Positions 16,186 to 25,535 are shown, counted from the stretch's first letter. The stretch: DNA of 64,000 bases from Bacillota bacterium (GCA_023415795.1 JAEZJG010000004.1:12336-76335); one strand, 5' to 3'. Program-made: numbers and translations. The notes: a model not told the origin generated them from the letters alone.

Positions 16186-16986
16186 CTATTTGATCTGGAA
16201 TTCAGGCATGCGCACCTCTCGCACTTCTTCGCCATGGAAATCCCTGTCGAACGTCACCACCATACGGTACGTACCACTGGCATACACTTCGCCCTGCAAG
16301 GCCACTGAAACCCATCCCTTTTCGCCCTCTTTCAGCGCAAGACTCTGTTCCGCTTCCGCAGACCCGCAGCCAACCCACTCGCCGCCGCTCATCGTTTCAA
16401 GCCGTATTTCCTCGTCTGCCAGTGTCACATCGCCGTCAGACGGGTTGTACACCACCAGTGTCAGAGCCTCTCCATCGACCGTGTATGCACGGGGGTCTGC
16501 CGATACGCTCACCCCATCTGTCAGTTCAAACTCTGCATAAACGCGCATGTCAGCTTTGCTGCTCATTGTTTTTGAGGCACCGAGAGAAACGCGGTATTTG
16601 CCTGCCCCTGCCCCCTCATATTGCTGTATCGGAATACGCAGCTGTGTGCCATCCCTGAGCTTATCTGGCGTTCCGCAATAGCCTTCCCCCAGCAATGGTA
16701 CCCATTCGTTGTCGGTAAGCCGCTCGACCTGTGGTGCCAGCGCACCGTAGAGCTCTGCCCCTTCAAGAACATGTACTGTCATCGTAATATATTCCACATC
16801 CTCAGGATAAACCGAATAGGGAACTGACACATTTAAGGCGTCATCCGGCTGCTCCTTCGATTGTATTTGTGCCGCATTCGAAGAAGCTTCAGTCGCTGCT
16901 GGCTTAGTGTCGGCGGGTGCACAGCCCGACATGCCCAGAGCAATGCATAACGCAGCTGCTAAGTATAGCCTCCATTTCGTCATCAC
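16186..16986 (-). CDS. lipoprotein with Ig-like segments
   Basis: 266 residues. Signal peptide with lipobox GMSGC, so lipid-anchored outside the membrane. The mature part after a Thr/Ala/Glu-rich linker holds two beta-rich segments (about 50-150 and 155-265) resembling bacterial Ig-like folds; the second has the YNPSDGDVTLADEEIRLE pattern of such domains. No catalytic motif. Function unknown, perhaps envelope binding. Confidence 0.7.
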   Translation of the reverse strand: MMTKWRLYLAAALCIALGMSGCAPADTKPAATEASSNAAQIQSKEQPDDALNVSVPYSVYPEDVEYITMTVHVLEGAELYGALAPQVERLTDNEWVPLLGEGYCGTPDKLRDGTQLRIPIQQYEGAGAGKYRVSLGASKTMSSKADMRVYAEFELTDGVSVSADPRAYTVDGEALTLVVYNPSDGDVTLADEEIRLETMSGGEWVGCGSAEAEQSLALKEGEKGWVSVALQGEVYASGTYRMVVTFDRDFHGEEVREVRMPEFQIK

Positions 16987-17064
16987 ATCAGCACCTCCTT
17001 CTATTATGATTTACATAACAGACGAAAATTTCCACTCCCATGTTCCCAAAACGCACAATAAAAA

Positions 17065-17086
17065 GGTCAGCCCGTATGAGCTGACC
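17065..17086. terminator. terminator between lipoprotein and Pro-rich membrane protein genes
   Basis: GGTCAGC (17065-17071) pairs with GCTGACC (17080-17086). A-run before and CTTTG after make it usable mainly for leftward transcription from the gene ending at 17108. Confidence 0.6.
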
Positions 17087-17107
17087 CTTTGTTGTGCGAT
17101 TGCAGTA

Positions 17108-17764
17108 TTACTCCTCAGACTTCGGAGCTTCCGGTTCCTGCGGCGGTGCCGGAGGAGCGGGAGGTGCCTGCGGTGCCTGATAGGGGTTATACGGCTGCTG
17201 CGGCGGCTGATACGGATTGTACGGTTGCTGCGGCTGCTGCTGGTACGGATTGTACGGCGGCGGCGGAGGAGCCTGCTGCGAATAACCTGAGTAAGGATAC
17301 GGATAAGCTGCCTGAGCCGGCTTTTCCTTCACCAGTGCGAGTATGCCGCCCACAACGAGAACAACCATGGATATGAAACCCACACCCGTGAACACGCTCA
17401 GTACACCACCCACCAGCATAAATACACCGGCCATCACGTTTTTCTTTTTAACTTGTGCGCCGCCGATTATTCCCAGCACGCCACCGATGATGCTAAGCAC
17501 TCCGGATATCCAGAGCCATACAGCAGCGGCTTGAATGCCGTAATCAACAATAGCGCCCGGGTTCACATCAAATTCATAACTGAAGGTGCCATCATCATAG
17601 CTGTCAAAAAAATCGTCGGAGAATTCCCCATTATTGAAATTTGTATAGTCGTCAATTATATTCGCGCTGCCGCTGACAAACGCGCCGCTGATCAGATAGA
17701 TGATCGCAAACAGAAGCGCAAGCACGCCGCCTACAATACCTAAAACCATACTGGCTGTTCTCAT
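17108..17764 (-). CDS. DUF4064-like membrane protein with Pro/Tyr/Gln-rich tail
   Basis: 218 residues. Four hydrophobic helices (about 6-30, 80-98, 108-124, 128-146) with an acidic external loop (about 35-70). The C-terminal 65 residues are low-complexity Pro/Tyr/Gln/Asn with repeats of YNPYQ, probably a flexible cytoplasmic tail. Similar architecture is common in Gram-positive DUF4064/DUF4190-type proteins. AGGAGG lies 8 bases before the ATG. Confidence 0.7.
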   Translation of the reverse strand: MRTASMVLGIVGGVLALLFAIIYLISGAFVSGSANIIDDYTNFNNGEFSDDFFDSYDDGTFSYEFDVNPGAIVDYGIQAAAVWLWISGVLSIIGGVLGIIGGAQVKKKNVMAGVFMLVGGVLSVFTGVGFISMVVLVVGGILALVKEKPAQAAYPYPYSGYSQQAPPPPPYNPYQQQPQQPYNPYQPPQQPYNPYQAPQAPPAPPAPPQEPEAPKSEE

Positions 17765-17979
17765 GCTCTATTCCTCCTTGATATTTCAAATATTATGGCT
17801 GTATGTATATATTATAGTAAAATCTAAAGGATGACAATATACCTCAGCAAATTATATTATTAACGGAAGCCTCTGCCATCTGGTACAATACGGATAAAAC
17901 CGCGCATTTGCGTGCATGAATAGCGAGGATGGAATGGCATCCCTTTGATACACTGACAGCATAAAGGAGCTTGTTGCGT

Positions 17980-18837
17980 ATGGAATGGCTGGAGCGGCTG
18001 AACATGGCGGTGGATTACATTGAGCAGAACCTTGAAGGCGACATTGAGCTGGAGCGTTTGGCGCGTATCGCGTGCTGCTCGTCGTTCCACTTTCAGCGCA
18101 TGTTCTCGTACATCGCGGGGATACCGCTGTCGGAATACATCCGCAGGCGGCGAATGAGTACGGCGGCGTTCGCGCTGCAGCAGGGCGGCAAGGTGATTGA
18201 TATCGCGCTGACCTACGGTTACGACTCTCCCACCGCGTTCTCGCGCGCGTTCCGCAGCGTCCATGGTCTGTCACCGTCCGAGGCGCGTCGGCAGGGCGCA
18301 CCGCTCAAGGCATGGCCGCCCATCAGCTTCCGTATGACAATCAAAGGAGACACGGAAATGAACTACAGGATTGAGCAAAAGGAAGCGTTTCGCATCGTGG
18401 GTGCGATGCAGCATTTCGACATGGCGCTGGGGGACGGCTTCGAAAAGGTACCGCAGTTTTGGGCACAGACGACGCAAAGCGGCATGGTGCAGCAGCTGTG
18501 CGCACTGCCCGCAAAGGAGCCCTGCGGTCTGCTCGGCGTCACCACCTGCATGGACGGACGCGATTTCGACTACTATATCGCGCTGGCGACGGATGCGCCG
18601 GCCTTAGAGGGCATGGCGGAGTATACGGTGCCCGCCTGCACATGGGCGATTTTTGAATGCGTCGGTGCGATGCCGCAAGCCATTCAGCAGCTGCAATCAC
18701 GCATCATCTCCGAATGGCTGCCCTCCTCCGGCTACGAATACGCGGATGCGCCGGACATCGAGGTGTATCCGGAGGGCGACACACAGTCACCGGATTACCG
18801 CTGCGAGGTATGGCTACCGGTACGCAAGGCTAAATAG
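17980..18837 (+). CDS. AraC-family regulator with GyrI-like effector domain
   Basis: 285 residues. Two helix-turn-helix units of the AraC type (about 5-105: FHFQRMFSYIAGIPLSEYIR; then IDIALTYGYDSPTAFSRAFR), followed by a GyrI/Rob-type small-molecule binding domain (about 125-285) joined through a linker. Proteins of this build respond to hydrophobic ligands and control multidrug or stress genes. ATG 17980 lies 10 bases after AAGGAG; no target gene adjoins. Confidence 0.85.
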   Translation: MEWLERLNMAVDYIEQNLEGDIELERLARIACCSSFHFQRMFSYIAGIPLSEYIRRRRMSTAAFALQQGGKVIDIALTYGYDSPTAFSRAFRSVHGLSPSEARRQGAPLKAWPPISFRMTIKGDTEMNYRIEQKEAFRIVGAMQHFDMALGDGFEKVPQFWAQTTQSGMVQQLCALPAKEPCGLLGVTTCMDGRDFDYYIALATDAPALEGMAEYTVPACTWAIFECVGAMPQAIQQLQSRIISEWLPSSGYEYADAPDIEVYPEGDTQSPDYRCEVWLPVRKAK

Positions 18838-19222
18838 ACTTAGAGAAATCAGATTCCCGCACATTAATCCGTATACGTTCGTATACCTTTGTATCATTTG
18901 GTATGTGCGTTGCTGATAGTCGGCTGACGCATCAGCGCACCGGAAAAGAAAAAGCAGGCGGAAGCAATCCCGTCTGCTCAGACCGCTGACAAAGGTCTAA
19001 GACCGTGGAGGCTCTGCCTCCACACCTCCGCTTAAGGGATTTGATCCCTTAAGAATCCCGTTGAAAATGCCATGTTCATGGCATTTTCACATGTCTTTTC
19101 CCACTTTTCTTCAAGAAAAGTGGCGGGGGTTCGGGGGCAGCGCCCCTGAGAATGGGTTTGTCATCAAACTGAGCAGGCGGAAGCAATCCCGTCTGCTTTT
19201 TGAATACTGCTATTGTCTCATC
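18838..19222. repeat. multi-hairpin repeat, copy A, splitting a terminator
   Basis: Convergent gap. The 25-base sequence beginning GCAGGCGGAAGCAATCCCG occurs at 18954-18978 and again at 19173-19197; it is itself a terminator hairpin with a poly-T flank on the outer side of each copy (for leftward and rightward transcripts). Between them (18979-19172) lies the element: GGTCTAAGACC, a GGAGGC/GCCTCC hairpin, a TTAAGGGA/TCCCTTAA hairpin, GAATCCC, an AAAATGCC/GGCATTTT hairpin, a CCACTTTTC/GAAAAGTGG hairpin and a GGGGC-type hairpin. Further copies occur near 31371, 38455 and 49713. The duplication looks like an insertion footprint. Confidence 0.75.
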
Positions 19223-20506
19223 TCACTTCGGCTGCCAAAGCGGCACACCCTTCACATACTTCGCCGTGATGTCGCTGTTTTCCGAGAGGTGCACGGCGCG
19301 TTCCAACCGCTGCGCCAGCGTCAGCCGTGTAAGACCGTTTATGCCGCTGTCATCGATGACCACCGCATCCAGCTCATAGCCCGGCTCAAAGCTGCCCACG
19401 CTTCCGAAGAAGCTTCCGCCGCCCTTGGTCGCCATGTAGATCGCCTCCGGCAGCGAGAGCGGTGCCGCATCCTTATCCACGAACACCGAATACAGCTTGG
19501 AAGCCTGTATCGCGTCGGATACAGCGCGGAACATCGATATCGAGAAGCCGCCCGCAACATCGGTACCCAGCGCCACGCGCAGGCCCTTTTGCAGCATGCG
19601 GCGCACCGGCGCGATGCCGCTGCACAGGTTGATGTTGGATTCCGGACAATGCACCACTAACACGCCGCTATCGCGTATGTAGTCCATCTCGCTGTCGGTC
19701 AGATGGACGCAGTGCGCCATAATGGTGGGCTGCTGCCCGAACAAACCGTAGCGGCGGTACACATGACTATACGTTTCGTCCTGCGGATGCAGCTGCTTCA
19801 CCAGCTCTATCTCATAAAGGTTTTCCGACAGGTGCGACTGGATGGGAACGCCGTAGCGCTCTGCCAGCTCTCCCAGCTGCCCCATCAGCTCCGGCGTGCA
19901 GGTGGGCACAAAGCGGGGCGTGATGATCGGTCTCGTGTTTTTGTACGTCTGTTGTGACTGGCGTATCCACGCCTCGGTGTCCGCCACAGACCCTTGCGTC
20001 GTTTCCACCAGCGTGGCAGCGCAGTTGCGATCCATGTTCACCTTGCCCACATACGTGGCAAGCCCGGAGTCCTCCAGCATGCGCATCAGCATATCCGCCG
20101 CAGCGATGTGCACCGTCGCGAAGACGGAGGCGCGTGTGGTGACGCCGGAGCGCAGCGCAGCACAAAAAGCGCCGTAAGCCGCCGCCGCGTACTCCGGATC
20201 GGCATAGCGCGATTCCTCGGGAAACGCGTATTTGTCCAGCCACGGTATCAGCTCCAGATCCATGCCCATGCCGCGCACGGCAAACTGCGGCGCGTGCAGA
20301 TGCAGATCCGCCAGCCCCGGTATGATGAGCTTGTCGCCATAGTCCGTGATGTGTGCGCCCGCGTACCGCTCCGGCAGCTGCGCATACACCCCCGTTACCA
20401 CGCCGCCTTCGCTGACGATATAGCCGTTCTCCAGCATCGTCAGCGCATCGGGCGTCTGTGTGTATATAATATTTCCTTTGAGTATCAGCGTTTCATTGTT
20501 TAACAT
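19223..20506 (-). CDS. guaD: guanine deaminase
   Basis: 427 residues. Hydrolyses guanine to xanthine and ammonia. Amidohydrolase fold with metal ligands in PGLADLHLHAPQFAVRG (the HAPQ form is typical of guanine deaminases), the His of QSHLSEN, AHCVHL, and GTDVAGG. Last gene of the leftward operon that begins with the maturation factor at 25098, so it shares the purine riboswitch. The product xanthine is the substrate expected for the hydroxylase encoded just upstream. Confidence 0.9.
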   Translation of the reverse strand: MLNNETLILKGNIIYTQTPDALTMLENGYIVSEGGVVTGVYAQLPERYAGAHITDYGDKLIIPGLADLHLHAPQFAVRGMGMDLELIPWLDKYAFPEESRYADPEYAAAAYGAFCAALRSGVTTRASVFATVHIAAADMLMRMLEDSGLATYVGKVNMDRNCAATLVETTQGSVADTEAWIRQSQQTYKNTRPIITPRFVPTCTPELMGQLGELAERYGVPIQSHLSENLYEIELVKQLHPQDETYSHVYRRYGLFGQQPTIMAHCVHLTDSEMDYIRDSGVLVVHCPESNINLCSGIAPVRRMLQKGLRVALGTDVAGGFSISMFRAVSDAIQASKLYSVFVDKDAAPLSLPEAIYMATKGGGSFFGSVGSFEPGYELDAVVIDDSGINGLTRLTLAQRLERAVHLSENSDITAKYVKGVPLWQPK

Positions 20507-20541
20507 TTAATAATCCTTCGCCGCCGCAAACACAGCAGCCT

Positions 20542-21042
20542 TTATTCGACGGGCATCTCCTTGCCCAGCCGCTTATACATCGTCTTCTTCACGGCGCGCA
20601 ATATGTTCTCGTAGCCGGTGCAGCGGCACAGATGTCCGCTCATCAGCTTGCGCAGCTGGTCATCCGTATACTCCTTGCCGCTCTCCAGTATCTCGATGGC
20701 CGACATGATAAAGCCGGGTGTGCAGAAGCCGCACTGTACCGCCGCCTCATCGATGAACGCCTGCTGAATGTCGCTCAGCTCGCCGCCCGGTCCCAGCAGG
20801 CTTTCCAGCGTGCGCACCTTCTTGCCCCGTGCCCACACCGCAAGATAGATGCAGGAGTTGAAGCACTCTCCGTCGATAAGCACATTGCATGCGCCGCACT
20901 CGCCCACCTCGCAGCCCTTCTTCACGGAGGTCATGCGAAAATCGTTGCGCAGCATATCCGTCAGCGACGCGCGCGCGTCCACCATAACGGCCACATCTTT
21001 GCCGTTCAGATTAAATTCTATGATACGATGCTGATCCTTCAT
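20542..21042 (-). CDS. xdhC: xanthine dehydrogenase-type [2Fe-2S] subunit
   Basis: 166 residues, full family length. Plant-type cluster ligands C44, C49, C52 and C64 (KGCEVGECGAC...), and the second cluster in CGFCTPG and CRCTGY. Carries electrons from the molybdenum centre to the FAD subunit. Start overlaps the FAD-subunit stop by 4 bases, after GGAGGTG. The name follows the E. coli XdhABC scheme. Confidence 0.88.
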   Translation of the reverse strand: MKDQHRIIEFNLNGKDVAVMVDARASLTDMLRNDFRMTSVKKGCEVGECGACNVLIDGECFNSCIYLAVWARGKKVRTLESLLGPGGELSDIQQAFIDEAAVQCGFCTPGFIMSAIEILESGKEYTDDQLRKLMSGHLCRCTGYENILRAVKKTMYKRLGKEMPVE

Positions 21043-21923
21043 TCCAGCTCACCTCCGCAGCGTTTTACCGATTCGGCGAGAGCGCGTTTCGCCAGCTCCA
21101 CAGCGATCTGTTGGCGCAGCGCCTTGGACGCACGCCACGAGTCGCGCGGATTGATGTCGCTCAGCACCGCCTTGCCGAAAGCCTTCACCGTGGCTTCGGA
21201 CACCGGCTGACCGTTTGCAGCTGCCTCCGCGGAAGGTGCGCGCATGGGCACCGGCCCCGCCACGCCAAAGGCGACGCGTACGCGCTCGAACGTCTTCTTG
21301 TCGGGCGAGAGGCGCACATTGACGGAGCAGCCCAGCGTTGCGATATCCATGGCGTTACGCATGGCATACTTGATGTAGCTGCCGTACGTGCCCGCGTAGC
21401 TTTCCTTCGGTATGATGAGCGCCGTCTGCAGCTCGCCGGGGCGGATGTCCACCGTGCCCGCCTTGATGTAGAAATCCTTGATGGGTATGCGCCGCACACC
21501 CTCCGGTCCCGTCAGCTCCACCAGCGCTTCCCACGCGTGCAGCGTGGATGCGGAGTCCGCCGAGGTCACGCCGTTGCAGGTGTTGCCGCCGATGGTGGCG
21601 ATGTTGCGCACCTGCGGACCGCCCACCTGATCCACCGCCTCACCCAGCACATTGATATATTGCTGGATAATGGGGCTCTTGGTGATGTGCGAGAAGCTGG
21701 TGAGAGAGCCGATGCGTATCGCCTCGTCCGTGTCGATGGAGACGCCGCGCATCTCGTCAAGCATGAAGATGGAGATCAGCTCCACACCGGCGCGCTTGCC
21801 CTCGCGCATCTGTATCAGCACGTCGGAGCCTCCCGCGATCACGTGCGCGTCCGGATGCTCTACCCTCAGGCGCACGGCATCCGCCACGCTCTGCGCTTCG
21901 TATAATTCCTTCATATCAAACAT
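21039..21923 (-). CDS. xdhB: xanthine dehydrogenase-type FAD-binding subunit
   Basis: 294 residues. Vanillyl-alcohol-oxidase-type FAD fold: HVIAGGSDVLIQMREGKR near residue 26-43 and IATIGGNTCNGVTSADSA near 105-122 bind the cofactor. Passes electrons to NAD or another acceptor. Overlaps xdhC and follows xdhA by 6 bases, in the order Mo-FAD-FeS of the transcript. Confidence 0.88.
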   Translation of the reverse strand: MFDMKELYEAQSVADAVRLRVEHPDAHVIAGGSDVLIQMREGKRAGVELISIFMLDEMRGVSIDTDEAIRIGSLTSFSHITKSPIIQQYINVLGEAVDQVGGPQVRNIATIGGNTCNGVTSADSASTLHAWEALVELTGPEGVRRIPIKDFYIKAGTVDIRPGELQTALIIPKESYAGTYGSYIKYAMRNAMDIATLGCSVNVRLSPDKKTFERVRVAFGVAGPVPMRAPSAEAAANGQPVSEATVKAFGKAVLSDINPRDSWRASKALRQQIAVELAKRALAESVKRCGGELE

Positions 21924-21929
21924 AGTCGT

Positions 21930-24242
21930 TTACTCCTCCTCTTTTGAGGGATCGGCGATAAGCCCTTCCTCGGTGAACCGCTGGAACAGTATATGCGGGT
22001 TCAACGGCAGCTTATCGACGGCAACGCCGGTGGCGTTCAGTATCGCGTTTCTTATCGCGGGCGCAACGGGCGTCGCCGGCGGCTCACCCAGCGCCTTGGT
22101 GCCAAACGGGCTGGTGGGCTCTGCGTTTTCCACGAACTGCGCCTCCAGATGCGGGTGATCCAGCATCGTGGCGAGCTTGTAGTCCAGCAGGTTGTTGTTG
22201 AGCGGCTTGCCCGATTTGGGATCGAACAGCAGCTGCTCAGACAAACCGTAGCCGATGCCCATCGACATGCCGCCGTGTACCTGCGCCTCTGCCAGCGCCG
22301 GGTTGATCAGCGTGCCGCAGTCGTGCACGTTGATGACCTTGGTGAGCGTGGCCTTGCACAGCGGAATATCCACCTCCACCTCCGCGATGCAGCAGCCGAA
22401 GCTGTACGCGTTGTTGGTGATGTGGTAGCTGGATTCGGCGGTGATGTGATCACTCTTCTTCATGCTGTAGATCACCTCGGTCGCCAGCTCCTCCAGCGAC
22501 ATCAGCACGCGCCCGTCCGTCTTGCGGACGATGTTGCTGTCGATAATATCGAGGTTCGCCTCTGCCATGTGCGTCAGCCCGCTCGCGTGCTTTAATATCT
22601 TTTCCTTGAGTATCTGCCCCGTCTGCGTGATGGAGAAGCCGCATACATAGGTCTGGCGCGACGCATACGAGCCGAGACCGTACGGCGTTACGTCCGTGTC
22701 CTGACACGAAACCACGTGCACATCACGGTAGTCCTTGAGCCCCACCACGTCTGCCGCCATCTGAGCAAAGGCGGTATCCGCGCCCTGACCGATCTCCGTT
22801 TCGCCCACCTGCAGCTGCATCGAGCCGTCCTCGTTCAGCACCATGCGGCAGGAGGAATGCTCAAGAGCAATGGGCCACACCGCCGTATTATACCAGAAGC
22901 AGGAGATGCCAAGCCCCTTGCGGATGGGACCGGTCTGGTGCTTGTATTCCTCTATCTTTTTATGATAGTCCATGTATTCCATCGCCTTGTCGAGGCACTG
23001 GTTATAGGTATCATAGTAGTTCTCGTTCTTTGAGAAGTTATCCTTATAGCCCTGCGGCATCAGGTTCTTGCGGCGGAACACTTCCGGGTCCATACCCAGC
23101 GCCTTGCACACGTCGTCCGTGTGGCTCTCCACCGCGAACATCGCCTGCGGTATGCCGTAGCCGCGCATCGCGCCCGCCACCGATTTGTTGGTGTACACGG
23201 TGTAGGCATCGCCCTGCACGTTGGGGCAGGGATACATCTGCGGGAACGCGCCCATGCCCTTGGCGACAATGGCGTGTCCGTGCGACGCGTACGCGCCCTG
23301 ATCCGAGAACGCCTCCAGCTTGCGCGCAACGTATGTGCCGTCCGGACGCACCCACGAAATGATGTGCGAGCGTATGGCATGGCGTGTGCGGTTGCTGACA
23401 AACGTGTCCTCGCGCGGTACATCGATCTTCACCAGACGCCCGCCCAGCTGCTGCGTGATGTAAGCCAGCAGCGGTTCGTACAGCGTATCCTGCTTGTTGC
23501 CGAAGCCGCCGCCGATGTAGGGCTTCACGATGCGCACCTTGCCCCACGGTATGCCCAGCGCCTGCCCCACCGTCCGGCGGACGATGTGCGGTATCTGCGT
23601 GGACGCGACCACCACGATGCGGTCTCCCTCACCGTAGGCATACGCGATAAAGTTCTCGATATGGCAGTGCTGCACCACCTGCGTGTCGTACCATTTGTCC
23701 ACGCAGATGAGCCCCGGCTCCTTGATGGCCTCGTCGTAATTGCCGATGTTGATGGAGGTATGCTTGAGCACGTTGTTCGGGTATTCCTCGTGCAGCTGCG
23801 GTCTGCCGTCCTCCATCGCCTCCTGCGGGTCCAGCACGAAGGGCAGCGTTTCGTATTCCACCTTCACGGCACGGGCGGCCTGCGCCGCGGCTATTTCGTT
23901 CTCTGCCACCACCGCTGCCACGTCGTCGCCGTAATAGCGCACATGGCGGTTAAGCAGCAGCCTGTCTGCCACGTCCTGATGCCCCGGATCAGTAGACCAC
24001 GGATGCCCCGCCGTGGGAAACTGTATATCCGGCACGTCGAAGCATGTGAATATACGCACCACGCCCGGCACCTTCTCCGCCTCGGACAAATCAATGGACT
24101 TCACATACCCGTGTGCGATGGTCGAGCGCACGACGACGACGATCAGCGCGCCCTTGTCGCACAGGTCATCCGTATACTTGGCACGGCCGGTCGCTTTATC
24201 CAGCGCGTCGAGTCTCTCGACACTTTTTCCTACCTGGCTCAC
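21930..24242 (-). CDS. xdhA: xanthine dehydrogenase-type molybdopterin subunit
   Basis: 770 residues from GTG 24242, seven bases after AGGGGGA; an in-frame start at 24287 lacks an SD. N-terminal a/b hammerhead (SVERLDALDKATGRAKYTDD), then the molybdopterin-binding domain with GGGFGNKQ and a base-catalyst Glu in ALGEPPATP. Hydroxylates a purine, probably xanthine or hypoxanthine. The adjoining YqeB-like gene suggests it is one of the selenium-dependent hydroxylases that hold a labile selenido ligand; this is inference, as no selenophosphate synthetase is in the window. Confidence 0.87.
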   Translation of the reverse strand: MSQVGKSVERLDALDKATGRAKYTDDLCDKGALIVVVVRSTIAHGYVKSIDLSEAEKVPGVVRIFTCFDVPDIQFPTAGHPWSTDPGHQDVADRLLLNRHVRYYGDDVAAVVAENEIAAAQAARAVKVEYETLPFVLDPQEAMEDGRPQLHEEYPNNVLKHTSINIGNYDEAIKEPGLICVDKWYDTQVVQHCHIENFIAYAYGEGDRIVVVASTQIPHIVRRTVGQALGIPWGKVRIVKPYIGGGFGNKQDTLYEPLLAYITQQLGGRLVKIDVPREDTFVSNRTRHAIRSHIISWVRPDGTYVARKLEAFSDQGAYASHGHAIVAKGMGAFPQMYPCPNVQGDAYTVYTNKSVAGAMRGYGIPQAMFAVESHTDDVCKALGMDPEVFRRKNLMPQGYKDNFSKNENYYDTYNQCLDKAMEYMDYHKKIEEYKHQTGPIRKGLGISCFWYNTAVWPIALEHSSCRMVLNEDGSMQLQVGETEIGQGADTAFAQMAADVVGLKDYRDVHVVSCQDTDVTPYGLGSYASRQTYVCGFSITQTGQILKEKILKHASGLTHMAEANLDIIDSNIVRKTDGRVLMSLEELATEVIYSMKKSDHITAESSYHITNNAYSFGCCIAEVEVDIPLCKATLTKVINVHDCGTLINPALAEAQVHGGMSMGIGYGLSEQLLFDPKSGKPLNNNLLDYKLATMLDHPHLEAQFVENAEPTSPFGTKALGEPPATPVAPAIRNAILNATGVAVDKLPLNPHILFQRFTEEGLIADPSKEEE

Positions 24243-24300
24243 AACGCATTCCCCCTTTTTATACAATGTCATGTTATTTATGACCAAATAAAATCCACGT

Positions 24301-25098
24301 TTACAGCTTCAGCCTCAGATGCATGATGGCCTCCAGCACGCCGCCGCCGATGGCTCGCGCCTTTTCGGAAACGGTGTAGCAGTATTCGCGCTTATCGCGC
24401 GGGTCCACATCGCCGATCTTCATGCCTGCACCCACGACAATGCCCGACTGTATCATGCCGCGCAGCACCCCGGTCAGCGGCGCGTATACCGGCACGCCTG
24501 CCACATGCGCCAGCTCCTGCCCCTGCGTCACATGATCGCCGATGTCTGCCGCCGTCACGATGACGCCCTCTGCGGGTGAGCGCACGATGCGTTCGCTGGT
24601 GTAGCCTGCGATGCTGCCCGGCGTGCCCGTGTTGGGTTCCGCCGCCCCGTCGTAGAACACCCGCCCAAGGTTGTGCCCGCGGTTGGTCTCCACCACGGCG
24701 TGAACGTCCCGACCGGCAAAAAAGCCGGGACCCAAGCCAACAACGATACGCGCCATATCCTTCGATGTCCCAACGTTGCGCTTGGCCAGTATCGCATCCA
24801 CCAGCGCCAGCGGACGAAGCTCGCTCAAGCAGCTGCAATCCGGGTCAACCAGCACGGGGATATAATGCTCACCAAGTATGCTCCGGCACGCGCTGACGGA
24901 CTGTGCCTTCACGGCTCTTTGCCCTTCCACCTCGGCACTGCCATCGAAAACGGCCTGCGCAAAGGCCACCGTGCGACGGATCACCGTGGGCTGCGCGGTT
25001 TCCAGCACCACAACACGAAAGCCGCAGTTGACCAGCCTGCCCACCGTTCCCGACGCGAGGTCTCCGCCGCCCCGCACGACCACCAGATTATCTGTCAT
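24301..25098 (-). CDS. yqeB: selenium-dependent molybdenum hydroxylase system protein (YqeB/EF2563 family)
   Basis: 266 residues from ATG 25098, 8 bases after AAGGAAG; a longer frame to 25152 lacks support. Rossmann-like start VVVRGGGDLASG and central VVGLGPGFFAGRDVHAVVETNRGH are characteristic of the EF2563/YqeB family, which travels with selenium-dependent xanthine dehydrogenases and is thought to mature the Mo centre. First gene of the operon with xdhABC and guaD, behind the purine riboswitch. Confidence 0.85.
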   Translation of the reverse strand: MTDNLVVVRGGGDLASGTVGRLVNCGFRVVVLETAQPTVIRRTVAFAQAVFDGSAEVEGQRAVKAQSVSACRSILGEHYIPVLVDPDCSCLSELRPLALVDAILAKRNVGTSKDMARIVVGLGPGFFAGRDVHAVVETNRGHNLGRVFYDGAAEPNTGTPGSIAGYTSERIVRSPAEGVIVTAADIGDHVTQGQELAHVAGVPVYAPLTGVLRGMIQSGIVVGAGMKIGDVDPRDKREYCYTVSEKARAIGGGVLEAIMHLRLKL

Positions 25099-25171
25099 GC
25101 GCCACACTTCCTTAACTGCTTGGATGCTGCCCTTGCTCGGGTAAGCCCGCACGCCTCAAAAAAGCAGCGGC

Positions 25172-25332
25172 TTAAAATATAAAAACCCCGAACCGCAAGA
25201 GATACACCTTGAGAATCGCAGCCGGTTTTTGGTCGGCCCAGCTTGATTACTCAACATGTATCTCTTGTAGCCTAGGGCAATTTACGGTCGCCTGTAGAGA
25301 CGTCCATACCAATCTATGGACTTATACAAGAG
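25172..25332 (-). promoter_or_regulatory. purine (guanine-class) riboswitch with competing terminator, predicted ON switch
   Basis: Aptamer on the minus strand, 25332-25262. P1 CTCTTGTA/TACAAGAG, J1/2 giving UAUAA, P2 GTCCATA/TATGGAC with loop GATTGG, J2/3 GTCTCTAC, P3 with loop CCGTAAA, J3/1 AGGC. Loop GG and CC can kiss as in known purine aptamers. The specificity base (position 74 of xpt numbering) is C, as in guanine sensors; position 73 is G instead of A. Downstream, bases 25206-25186 pair over about 21 positions (two mismatches) with the 3' side of P3, J3/1 and P1, and TTTTTATATTTT follows. Aptamer and terminator cannot coexist, so ligand should permit read-through into yqeB-xdhABC-guaD. 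Confidence 0.88.
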
Positions 25333-25397
25333 CACCAAATGCCGCCAAACGTGACGCTCGCCAAGTCAGCAGCCAATACCTGTTTTGTTGTACTTTA

Positions 25398-25426
25398 ATT
25401 TTATCAACTTGCACAGTCGATGTCAA
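25398..25426 (-). promoter_or_regulatory. promoter of the yqeB-xdh-guaD operon
   Basis: On the minus strand TTGACA (25426-25421), exactly 17 bases, TAAAAT (25403-25398). Transcription would begin about 25390 and run through the riboswitch leader. The divergent Crp/Fnr gene has a TATAAT at 25484-25489 on the plus strand with a weak -35. Confidence 0.8.
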
Positions 25427-25535
25427 GCTGATTCGCGGTGCGGACATGCTTGAAATGCCTTTAAATCACAAATATTTTTGTGCTATAATCAAGTTGCGGC
25501 AGCGCCTGATCCGCCGGACGGAAAGGAAGCAAACG

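Noticed and set aside
23121..24326. 401-codon open frame on the plus strand
   Set aside because: Shadow of xdhA on the opposite strand, no recognisable motifs.
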